Translations under genes and position numbers: made by a program
Assembly: GCA_012522255.1 (NCBI GenBank)
Contig: JAAYKT010000249.1
Coordinates: 1 to 8,410 of the forward strand
Direction: 5' to 3'
Length of the DNA: 8,410 bases
From: Clostridiales bacterium
GTDB taxonomy: Bacteria > Bacillota > Clostridia > Lutisporales > Lutisporaceae
In this document: positions 1-5,848 of the stretch, piece after piece
How positions within the stretch are numbered: the stretch's first letter is position 1
How the letters are laid out: every line of letters begins with the position of its first letter
The notes under the pieces: model-generated
What the model was told of the DNA's origin: nothing
The model's database searches: none
Seen by the model: only the letters and a program-made list of their open reading frames with translations

Positions 1-492
1 GCCGAAAGCCATTTGTCGCTTGACGAAAGGATAAACACCAATTACGATCATCCCTTAGCCTGTTACACGGAACTTATTATCAGCCACTTGAAGATGCTTA
101 TGGATTACAAACCCCTAGACAAGCCTATATACGATTTTACCGTTCATAACAGAAAGAAGAATACCATAAGATTGGAGCCCACAGAGGTCATTGTATTGGA
201 AGGGATATTGGTTCTCGACTGCCAGGATCTGCGAAAGTTGTTGGATATAAAGATCATTGTTGATACTGATGCAGATGTTAGGCTCATAAGAAGAATTACA
301 CGAGACATGAGAGAAAGAGGCAGAAGCCTCGAAAGTGTCATCAGGCAATACATAGAAGTGGTAAAGCCTATGCACAACGAATTTATCGAGCCTACAAAAC
401 GATATGCCGATATCATAATTCCCGAAGGAGGCTACAACAAGGTCGCCATCGACATAATGGTTACAAAGGTCAAATCGATATTGAGAGAGTAG
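1..492 (+). CDS. udk: Uridine kinase, C-terminal part (5' end outside the window)
   Basis: Uridine kinase phosphorylates uridine and cytidine to UMP and CMP in cytosolic pyrimidine salvage. The open frame runs from the first base, so about 163 codons are visible; the family is usually about 205-210 residues, so some 45 N-terminal residues with the P-loop lie upstream. Visible family marks are TNYDHP near the start (substrate-site region), IYDFTVHNR, the strand EGILVL, and the arginine-rich lid RRITRDMRERGRS followed by a YIEVVKPMHNEFIEPTKRYAD-type helix and the closing IIPEGG segment. A TTG at position 13 is an internal leucine codon, not the start. The C-terminus is complete, ending in a TAG. 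No convincing intrinsic terminator follows. The gene belongs to the same strand series, but the 405-bp gap suggests its own transcript. The family call is secure; only the N-terminus is unseen. Confidence 0.93.
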   Translation, partial: AESHLSLDERINTNYDHPLACYTELIISHLKMLMDYKPLDKPIYDFTVHNRKKNTIRLEPTEVIVLEGILVLDCQDLRKLLDIKIIVDTDADVRLIRRITRDMRERGRSLESVIRQYIEVVKPMHNEFIEPTKRYADIIIPEGGYNKVAIDIMVTKVKSILRE

Positions 493-496
493 TGAT

Positions 497-522
497 TGTC
501 ATTCCGGGTGACAGCGAATAAT
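497..522 (+). repeat. Degenerate copy of the TGTCATTC / AGCGAA intergenic repeat
   Basis: Four bases after the udk stop the sequence reads TGTCATTC, then CGGGTGA, then CAGCGAA and TAAT. This follows the order of the repeats at the far end of the window (TGTCATTC, TGAGCG, CAGCGAA, GAAT) with a diverged middle. It is most simply an eroded member of the same family. The GTCA...TGAC ends also form a short imperfect palindrome, but it is too weak to call a terminator. Confidence 0.45.
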
Positions 523-606
523 TTTGACCCTCAAGACATGACCCAATTGTTTGTTTAATACTTAGAACATCAGATTATTATATTTGACATGATTGCTGAG
601 TTACAA

Positions 607-737
607 GGCTAATTGTCTGTAAGCTCATTACGGGCGAAATCAAAATTTATACGATATTATTATTTAATTTGCACAAAAAAAGACCATTCGGTGCTCAGAT
701 TTCGCTTTTCCTCCATTTCGCTAACAGACCTTAAGCC
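607..737. repeat. Imperfect nested inverted repeat of 131 bp in the udk-PBP gap
   Basis: The outer arms are 607-624 (GGCTAATTGTCTGTAAGC) and 720-737 (GCTAACAGACCTTAAGCC), which match at 14 of 18 positions when paired. Inside them an exact 8-bp pair, GCGAAATC at 634-641 and GATTTCGC at 698-705, is nested in the same register, and GCAC/GTGC (671-674/691-694) can close the centre. No reading frame of note lies inside. It could be a miniature inverted-repeat element, a relic of one, or a structured RNA. No target-site duplication is obvious. I do not recognise the family. Confidence 0.4.
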
Positions 738-793
738 TTTCCACAACGCAATCTTTATCAAATACTAATATTTCTGTTTGAGGATTTTCTCCT

Positions 794-834
794 TTTTCTG
801 TTCTCCGTTCTCCGTTTTCTGTTCTCCGTCTCCG
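794..834 (+). repeat. Tandem repeat, two units built on TTCTCCG
   Basis: Unit one (794-814) is TTTTCTG followed by TTCTCCG twice. Unit two (815-834) is the same except that one T is lost from the last TTCTCCG. The 21/20-bp period with a single one-base difference suggests recent duplication or slippage. The tract is pyrimidine-rich on the + strand and lies just upstream of the penicillin-binding protein promoter region. Each TCTCCG is partly complementary to the downstream ribosome binding site CGGAGG. Confidence 0.75.
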
Positions 835-847
835 TTCTTTAACCCAC

Positions 848-876
848 GTATATCCTCCGAATAATAAGTCTATAAT
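848..876 (+). promoter_or_regulatory. Candidate promoter of the penicillin-binding protein gene
   Basis: A perfect vegetative-type -10 box, TATAAT, lies at 871-876, 21 bp before the start codon. The best -35 at 17-bp spacing is GTATAT (848-853), a poor match to TTGACA. Transcription from here would start near 883, giving a leader of only about 15 nt. The weak -35 suggests low activity or dependence on an activator. Confidence 0.4.
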
Positions 877-890
877 ACCATTATCGGAGG
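854..890 (+). promoter_or_regulatory. Inverted repeat spanning the -10 box and the ribosome binding site
   Basis: CCTCCG (854-859), one unpaired A (860) and ATAAT (861-865) are complementary to ATTAT (880-884) and CGGAGG (885-890). This gives 11 base pairs with a single bulge and a 14-nt loop that contains the TATAAT box. CGGAGG is the ribosome binding site of the gene starting at 898. In a transcript coming from upstream the hairpin would mask that site. In DNA the same symmetry could be an operator. A transcript starting at the local -10 would lack the left arm and escape masking. Confidence 0.55.
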
Positions 891-897
891 TTTTATA

Positions 898-2556
898 ATG
901 GACGAACTATCCTACACCAATATAAAAAGAGCCCTCATAGCAGGCATTTTCCTTATATTTATTATTTTTCTCCTTATCATAAGATTATTCTTCATTCAAG
1001 TGGTAAAATCCCAGGACTACAGCAAAAAAGCCGTACAACAAAGACTGATGAACATCTCTTTGGGCACGGACAGAGGCAATATCTATGACAGGAACCTCAT
1101 ACCCTTTACCGCAAGGGAGAAAAAGAAATACATAATAATTTACCCTGCCTACATACAGGACATAACCAATACATCTGCCCTCATATCCAAGGCCACCGGA
1201 CTGTCACCCGAATATATATCAAACAGGATAAAAGCAGCCAAAAAGCCCCTTGAGTTTTTGTATACCAGTGAAGAAAACGAATATTTTGACACCATAGAAA
1301 AAGGAAAACTAAAGGGTGTAATAATCATTGAAAAAAAACAAAGATACTCCGAATCATCCCTATGCCGGCATTTAATCGGTTATATCAGTAAGGCAGATAA
1401 AAAAGGCGAAATGGGCATCGAAAAAAGCATGGACAGCTACTTAACCGGTGGCAACAGCGGTGTCATCGCCGTCGTTGACAGCAGCAAAAACATAATACCG
1501 GGGCTGGGCTTCAGAAAAGTGGAGGGAAACCTGGGCAAGCTGAGTATCAAACTCACATTGGATTATCATATACAGAAAATAACGGAAGACATACTCAAAA
1601 AATATAACCTGAACGGCTCCATCATAGTCATGGACATAAAAACCGGAGACATCCTTGCCATGTCCAGCTACCCCGATTTTGACCAAAACAACGTGCAAAA
1701 CTATATATACAGCCACGGTGAAGAACTCATAAACAAAGGTGTATGGGCCTATGATCTGGGCTCCGTATTCAAAACCGTTGTAACAGCGGCAGCACTGGAA
1801 AATGAAAACTTTGATATATTCAAAAAATATCTTTGCAAAGGAAGCATAGACATCGGCAATATAACCATCCAATGCTCCACTCACAAAACCCACGAAAACA
1901 AAGAACTGACCATACAGGATGCTTTTGCTCTGTCTTGCAACACAGCCTTTGTAAAAATAGGCATGGAAATAGGGGAAGAAGCCATATTGGATATGGCAAA
2001 AAAATTCGGTTTTGGGGAAAAACTCTGCTTTGAACTTTTCGAAGAAAAACCGGGCTATATACCAAAACCAAAAGAAGAAGGCATCGCAAATATTTCCATC
2101 GGCCAAGGCAAAATACAAGTAACCCCTCTGCAGGTAACCTCTATGATGGCTACTATTGCAAATAATGGAATAAGCATGAACCCAAGACTTGTCGATGAGC
2201 TCATAAATGATGATGGCGTAACAATAAAAAAAATAGAGAAGATAAAGCCAAAGACGGTTATTTCATCGTCCACTGCTTTTGTTCTAAAAGAAATGCTTAG
2301 GCGAGTGACAATCCAAGGTACGGGAAAGGCGGCAAATATAGATGAATTAGGTGGCAGCAGCGGCAAAACAGGAACCGCCGAGACCGGTATAAACTTTGGC
2401 AAAGTAACTCACGGATGGTTTTCCGGTTTTATCCCTTCTATCGAACCACAATACGCTATAACAGTATTCATCAATGATGGCAAATCGGGAGGCAGCTACG
2501 CTGCACCTATTTTTAAAGAAGTGGCGGAGGAAATACTCTATAAGATAAAGAGATAG
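898..2556 (+). CDS. Class B penicillin-binding protein (FtsI/PBP2-type transpeptidase)
   Basis: A membrane-anchored D,D-transpeptidase of 552 residues that would cross-link peptidoglycan stem peptides outside the membrane. Residues 12-34 form one N-terminal membrane anchor. Next come the class B dimerisation/linker region with RGNIYDRN (about 59-66) and the transpeptidase domain from about 238 (SIIVMDIKTGDILAM) to the end. The three active-site motifs are present: SVFK with the nucleophile Ser289 (289-292), SCN (346-348) and KTG (490-492), plus IGQG at 401-404. There is no PASTA domain after the KTG region, unlike typical SpoVD. ATG at 898 follows CGGAGG at a 7-nt gap, which fixes the start. 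It stands alone, away from any mur/mra cluster, and 66 bp upstream of sigK. A sporulation role is possible from that neighbour only; vegetative elongation or division is equally open. No key residue is missing. Confidence 0.92.
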   Translation: MDELSYTNIKRALIAGIFLIFIIFLLIIRLFFIQVVKSQDYSKKAVQQRLMNISLGTDRGNIYDRNLIPFTAREKKKYIIIYPAYIQDITNTSALISKATGLSPEYISNRIKAAKKPLEFLYTSEENEYFDTIEKGKLKGVIIIEKKQRYSESSLCRHLIGYISKADKKGEMGIEKSMDSYLTGGNSGVIAVVDSSKNIIPGLGFRKVEGNLGKLSIKLTLDYHIQKITEDILKKYNLNGSIIVMDIKTGDILAMSSYPDFDQNNVQNYIYSHGEELINKGVWAYDLGSVFKTVVTAAALENENFDIFKKYLCKGSIDIGNITIQCSTHKTHENKELTIQDAFALSCNTAFVKIGMEIGEEAILDMAKKFGFGEKLCFELFEEKPGYIPKPKEEGIANISIGQGKIQVTPLQVTSMMATIANNGISMNPRLVDELINDDGVTIKKIEKIKPKTVISSSTAFVLKEMLRRVTIQGTGKAANIDELGGSSGKTGTAETGINFGKVTHGWFSGFIPSIEPQYAITVFINDGKSGGSYAAPIFKEVAEEILYKIKR

Positions 2557-2561
2557 ACATA

Positions 2562-2590
2562 CACAAAAAACATTATAAGAACATAGTATT
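2562..2590 (+). promoter_or_regulatory. Possible SigK/SigE-type promoter of sigK
   Basis: CATAGTATT (2582-2590) resembles the -10 box of the mother-cell sigma factors; it differs by one base from CATAnnnTA, the SigK form. CACA (2562-2565) sits 16 bp upstream and fits the short AC-type -35 of SigK promoters. The predicted start is about 25 nt before the sigK start codon. Autoregulation of sigK is known in Bacillus subtilis. The consensus is short, so a chance match in this A/T-rich gap is quite possible. Confidence 0.28.
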
Positions 2591-2622
2591 AAAGATGGCT
2601 TAAAAATTGGAGGTGTCGTACT

Positions 2623-3324
2623 ATGTTATTTCTTATAAGCGCTTTGATTACCCAAACCATGAGTGATATAATACTGTTATTCGGTTACATTCAAAGTACG
2701 AATTCATTTCCACAACCTTTAACATCCAAAGAAGAAGAATACTACTTAGAAAGATATAATCAAGGTGACGAAGATGCGAAAAATATTCTTATAGAGAGAA
2801 ACCTCAGATTGGTTGCCCATATTGTTAAAAAGTATGGATCGGGTAAGGACAGCGATGATCTTATATCCATCGGTACAATCGGACTTATCAAAGCTATAGT
2901 AACCTATGACGGAGAAAAAGGCACAAGACTTGCCACCTACGCCGCCAGATGTATTGAAAATGAGATTCTCATGACCATAAGAGCATCCAAAAAATTAAAA
3001 TCCGAAGTATCCATACATGAACCCATAGGGGTTGACAAAGAAGGCAATGAAATATCCCTATTGGATATACTTGGCAGCGATTGTGACGAGATACTTGATA
3101 AGGTTGAATTAAAAATACAAGTAAAAAAGCTTTATAAAATGATGGAAAAGGCGTTAAAAGACAGAGAGAGATGTATAATAGAATTGAGGTATGGACTCAT
3201 TAACGGTGTCTGTAAAACCCAAAGGGAGATAGCCCAAATGATGGGTATATCCAGGTCCTACGTATCAAGAATAGAAAAGCGCGCCATAAAAAAACTGAGC
3301 AAAGAGCTTTGTAATGGAAGCTGA
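2623..3324 (+). CDS. sigK: Late mother-cell sporulation sigma factor SigK, with pro-sequence
   Basis: RNA polymerase sigma-70-family factor of 233 residues that directs late mother-cell genes (coat, cortex, release) during sporulation. Residues 1-23 are hydrophobic and match the inhibitory pro-sequence of Bacillus pro-SigK; by alignment, processing would fall just before Tyr22. The family hallmark FPQPL follows at 29-33. Region 2 spans about 54-122, with RNLRLVAHIVKKY, DLISIGTIGLIKAI and ATYAARCIENEILM (104-117, -10 recognition). Region 4 carries the helix-turn-helix KTQREIAQMMGISRSYVSRI (198-217, -35 recognition). The reading frame is continuous, so no skin-type prophage element interrupts it here. 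ATG at 2623 is preceded by GGAGGTG at 2609-2615, 7 nt away; the Met at residue 13 would remove half the pro-sequence and has no such site. yqeG follows 9 bp downstream. SigE is the nearest alternative paralogue, but FPQPL and the N-terminus favour SigK. Confidence 0.94.
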   Translation: MLFLISALITQTMSDIILLFGYIQSTNSFPQPLTSKEEEYYLERYNQGDEDAKNILIERNLRLVAHIVKKYGSGKDSDDLISIGTIGLIKAIVTYDGEKGTRLATYAARCIENEILMTIRASKKLKSEVSIHEPIGVDKEGNEISLLDILGSDCDEILDKVELKIQVKKLYKMMEKALKDRERCIIELRYGLINGVCKTQREIAQMMGISRSYVSRIEKRAIKKLSKELCNGS

Positions 3325-3333
3325 GGTGCAAAA

Positions 3334-3831
3334 ATGCCGGAGTTGTTAAAGCCTAAGATACATATAAAAACGGTATATCAATTGGACACTGATTTGTTAA
3401 AGAAAAATAATATCAAAGGCATTATTATTGATATAGATAATACTTTGGTAGCATGGGATGCGAGAGATCTGGACGAAAAGACCAAGGCTTTTATCAAAGA
3501 TTTACGGAAAAAAGGTTTTAATATCGGCATACTGTCCAACAGTACAAAAAAAAGAGTGGCAAGACTTAACAAAGATTTGAGGCTGCCGGCTGTATGCAAT
3601 GCGTGTAAACCATGGAAGTATTCTTATAAAAAAGCCATGAAAATCATGAATATTTATGCATCAAATACTGCCGTAATAGGTGACCAGATTTTTACGGATA
3701 TATTAGGTGGAAACATTTTGGGCTTATATACCATATTGGTTGATCCAATAAGTTCCAAAGAGTTCTTTTGGACAAGACTAATGAGGATGGCAGAAGCTTT
3801 AGTGCTAAAAAGGAACAATTTTAGTAAGTAA
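3334..3831 (+). CDS. yqeG: YqeG-family HAD phosphatase (subclass IIIA)
   Basis: Small cytosolic haloacid-dehalogenase-type hydrolase of 165 residues, the usual YqeG length. Motif I is DIDNTL (33-38), with the nucleophile Asp33 and the acid/base Asp35. Motif II is SNS (68-70), motif III is the lysine of CKPWKYSY (Lys92), and motif IV is GDQIFTD (116-122), with Asp117 and Asp122 as Mg ligands. There is no large cap domain, as expected for subclass III. The C-terminal LVDPISSKEFFWTRLMR segment is typical of the family. The natural substrate is not well settled for most YqeG proteins; phosphatase activity on a phosphorylated metabolite or lipid headgroup is an inference from the fold. The ribosome binding site GAGGTG (3323-3328) overlaps the sigK stop, implying translational proximity and probable co-transcription with sigK. 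No clear terminator follows. Confidence 0.9.
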   Translation: MPELLKPKIHIKTVYQLDTDLLKKNNIKGIIIDIDNTLVAWDARDLDEKTKAFIKDLRKKGFNIGILSNSTKKRVARLNKDLRLPAVCNACKPWKYSYKKAMKIMNIYASNTAVIGDQIFTDILGGNILGLYTILVDPISSKEFFWTRLMRMAEALVLKRNNFSK

Positions 3832-3884
3832 AACCAAGGATATAAAAGTCGTTAGCCAAAATTCGACATAAATTAAAATAAAGC

Positions 3885-3913
3885 TTGTATTTTCAATAGT
3901 TACATAGTAAAAT
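3885..3913 (+). promoter_or_regulatory. Candidate vegetative promoter for the pil leader and operon
   Basis: TTGTAT (3885-3890, four of six matches to TTGACA) and TAAAAT (3908-3913, five of six to TATAAT) are separated by exactly 17 bp. The predicted start is near 3920, immediately before the structured leader at 3921 onward. The position and spacing fit a SigA-type promoter driving the riboswitch-like leader and pilBTC. Confidence 0.5.
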
Positions 3914-3920
3914 TGAGGTG

Positions 3921-3989
3921 AGAAAGGGCGGATGAACTATGGTTACATATGGGCGGCCTAAACCATAGGGACGTTATGGCACAACCGAC
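3921..3989 (+). ncRNA. Structured leader RNA, candidate cyclic-di-GMP-II-type riboswitch aptamer
   Basis: Elements seen in order are GATGAA (3931-3936), then TGGTT (3940-3944), then ATGGGC (3949-3954), and finally CAACCGAC (3982-3989). The class II cyclic-di-GMP aptamer, as I remember it, has GATGAA, TGGGTTTAAATTGGGC and a 3' GCAACCGACC in the same order, with GGUU/AACC forming its pseudoknot. Here GGTT (3941-3944) can pair with AACC (3983-3986). Between them, CCTAA (3957-3961) and TATGG (3975-3979) face each other like an 11-nt tetraloop receptor. An alternative 8-bp helix, CTATGGTT (3937-3944) with AACCATAG (3961-3968), competes with the pseudoknot. I could not find a convincing outer P1 helix, the main weakness of this class assignment. 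The location before a type IV pilus operon fits: such switches control pilus genes in Clostridioides difficile. That it is a structured leader is likely (about 0.8); the class is about 0.5. Confidence 0.5.
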
Positions 3990-4009
3990 TAAAAAAATAG
4001 TTGGTTTTT
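3983..4009 (+). terminator. Intrinsic terminator overlapping the 3' end of the leader aptamer
   Basis: AACCGACTA (3983-3991) pairs along its whole length with TAGTTGGTT (3998-4006), including one G-U pair. The loop is six A residues, and the run of T at 4005-4009 continues straight after. This is a transcription stop inside the pilB leader, about 140 bp before the gene. The left arm is the same AACCGAC that would form the pseudoknot and ligand site of the aptamer. Folding of the aptamer and of the terminator should therefore exclude each other, which predicts that ligand turns the operon on. The stem is A/T-rich, so termination may be partial. From 4010 to the pilB start I see no further structure I would name. 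Confidence 0.65.
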
Positions 4010-4149
4010 GTTGTATAAAGGGGGAAAATTCTTGTTTTTATTTGAATTATTATGTGTTATTCTAAAGACAAGCTGTACATTAACATAGAGTAACATATAT
4101 CGCACATATGAGAACATGATGAAATTTTAATGTAAGTGAGGTCTAATTC

Positions 4150-5832
4150 ATGAGGAAAAATCTGCGGCTTGGCGATATTTTAGTAAATGCAGGTAAAATC
4201 AGTGTAACCCAGTTGGAAAAAGCTTTAAGCACACAAAAAGAAATAAAAACAAAAAGACTGGGCGAAGCCCTTATAGACAGTGGCTATTTAAAAGAAGAAG
4301 ACATACTGGAAGCCCTTGAAAGTCAATTAAAAATACCCTCAATTGATTTGGGCAACTATAAAATAAATACAAAAGCAGTGGCACTGGTTGCAGAAAACAT
4401 TGCAAGGAAATACGATTTGATACCCATAGATATAGAAGACGACAGGCTCGTGGTAGCCATGAGTGACCCTCTCAATGTATTTGCCATAGATGATATAAAG
4501 CTTTCAACAAACAGAAAGATAAAAATAGTACTGTCCACAAAGTCTGTAATACAAAGATCCATAAACAGATACTACAGCAAAGAAGGCACAAAAAAGGTTG
4601 TAGCAGAATTCGAAGAGGCTTTTACAACTTCAAGTATAGATGATCTGGATGAAGAAGATCTGTCAAATGTTCATAGTGCCCCTGTGGTAAAATTGGTAAA
4701 TTCAATAATAAGCCAAGCTATCTTGATGAAATCCAGCGATATACATATAGAACCATTCGAAAAAAGTATCAGAGTCAGGATAAGAATTGACGGAGACCTG
4801 CAGGAAATAATGACTTTTTCGCGAAGAAGTCATATGGCAATAGTAACAAGAATAAAAATAATGGGTAAGATGGATATTGCCGAAAGGCGAATACCCCAGG
4901 ACGGCAGGATAGAAACCGAAATAGACGGCAAAGAAATAGACATGAGGATATCCACTTTACCTACGGTCTATGGCGAAAAAGTAGTTATAAGACTTTTGGA
5001 CAGAGATGGGTTTGATTTTAATAAAGAGGATTTGGGATTTTCTGAACATGATTTGGATACATTTAATAAAATAATAAAACAGCCTTACGGCATTGTCCTT
5101 GTCACAGGACCTACCGGCAGCGGCAAGACGACAACCTTGTATGCAGTACTTAAGGACATAAACAAAGAAGAGAAAAACATTATAACTGTTGAAGATCCGG
5201 TGGAGTATAAGCTTCATGGGATTAACCAGGTCCAGGTAAATGTCAAAGCAGGCCTCACCTTTGCAAGCGGTCTACGATCAATACTGAGACAGGACCCGGA
5301 CATCATCATGATAGGAGAGATAAGAGACTCAGAAACAGCGGAAATAGCCATAAGAGCAGCAATAACAGGTCACTTGGTACTATCCACATTGCATACAAAC
5401 GACACGGCATCAACAGTTGTAAGGCTTGTTGATATGGGTATAGAACCTTATTTGGTATCCTCATCGGTGGTGGGGATAGTATCTCAAAGATTGGTCAAAA
5501 GGCTTTGTCCCAGTTGCAAAATAGCCTATGAGGCAAGTGAGGAATGCAAAAAAGCATTGGGTCTTAATAACGGGCGCAGCCTGACGCTGTATAAACCTAA
5601 CGGATGCAATAAATGCATAAAAGGCTACAGAGGAAGGATACCTGTTCACGAGGTAATGTATATAGATCGTGACATCAGAAGGCTCATAGACAAAGAAGCC
5701 ACTACAGACGAAATAGAAGAAGCCGCAGTAAAAAACGGCATGAAAACATTATTTGCAAGTGCAGTAGATTTGGCGTTATCAGGAATAACTTCCGTAGAGG
5801 AAGTTCTCAAAATAGGTTACACGGCTGAATAG
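4150..5832 (+). CDS. pilB: Type IV pilus extension ATPase PilB (GspE family) with MshEN domain
   Basis: Cytosolic hexameric ATPase of 560 residues that powers pilin polymerisation on the PilC platform. The N-terminal MshEN domain carries two 24-residue motifs (6-29 and 36-59), each with RLG at its start, a central glycine and a final L...Q, six residues apart. In this family that pattern binds cyclic-di-GMP. The first motif has Lys16 where a hydrophobic residue is usual. The ATPase core has Walker A GPTGSGKT (320-327), the Asp box ITVEDPVEY (345-353), Walker B DIIMIGEIRD with Glu390, and the His box with His408 and His415. A zinc-binding tetracysteine (Cys453, Cys456, Cys486, Cys489) is typical of PilB/GspE and absent from PilT. 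ATG at 4150 has GTGAGG at 4136-4141. pilT follows after 13 bp. A type II secretion or DNA-uptake ATPase is the alternative; the adjacent PilT favours a pilus. Confidence 0.95.
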   Translation: MRKNLRLGDILVNAGKISVTQLEKALSTQKEIKTKRLGEALIDSGYLKEEDILEALESQLKIPSIDLGNYKINTKAVALVAENIARKYDLIPIDIEDDRLVVAMSDPLNVFAIDDIKLSTNRKIKIVLSTKSVIQRSINRYYSKEGTKKVVAEFEEAFTTSSIDDLDEEDLSNVHSAPVVKLVNSIISQAILMKSSDIHIEPFEKSIRVRIRIDGDLQEIMTFSRRSHMAIVTRIKIMGKMDIAERRIPQDGRIETEIDGKEIDMRISTLPTVYGEKVVIRLLDRDGFDFNKEDLGFSEHDLDTFNKIIKQPYGIVLVTGPTGSGKTTTLYAVLKDINKEEKNIITVEDPVEYKLHGINQVQVNVKAGLTFASGLRSILRQDPDIIMIGEIRDSETAEIAIRAAITGHLVLSTLHTNDTASTVVRLVDMGIEPYLVSSSVVGIVSQRLVKRLCPSCKIAYEASEECKKALGLNNGRSLTLYKPNGCNKCIKGYRGRIPVHEVMYIDRDIRRLIDKEATTDEIEEAAVKNGMKTLFASAVDLALSGITSVEEVLKIGYTAE

Positions 5833-5848
5833 GAGGTACAGTATTTTG
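5831..5848 (+). promoter_or_regulatory. Ribosome binding site deciding a TTG start for pilT
   Basis: AGGAGGT (5831-5837) is a near-perfect Shine-Dalgarno sequence that overlaps the pilB stop codon by one base. It is 8 nt from the TTG at 5846 and 17 nt from the next in-frame ATG at 5855. The strong site may compensate for the weaker start codon and set the PilT to PilB ratio. Confidence 0.75.

Noticed and set aside
497..515. Terminator after udk from the GTCA...TGAC palindrome
   Set aside because: Only four pairs and no T run follows.
1441..2118. 225-codon open frame on the - strand within the penicillin-binding protein gene
   Set aside because: It lies wholly inside a gene with all catalytic motifs, has an aromatic-rich composition typical of antisense frames, and has no recognisable domain.
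3921..3989. Class I cyclic-di-GMP (GEMM) riboswitch
   Set aside because: The GGCCTAAACCAT segment and CCTAA/TATGG pair recall GEMM-I, but the GGACGCAAAGCC element and a GNRA-capped P2 helix are missing from the expected place.
4032..4060. Second promoter for pilB (TTGTTT with TGTTAT at 17 bp)
   Set aside because: Both boxes match poorly and the region is A/T-rich enough to give such pairs by chance.
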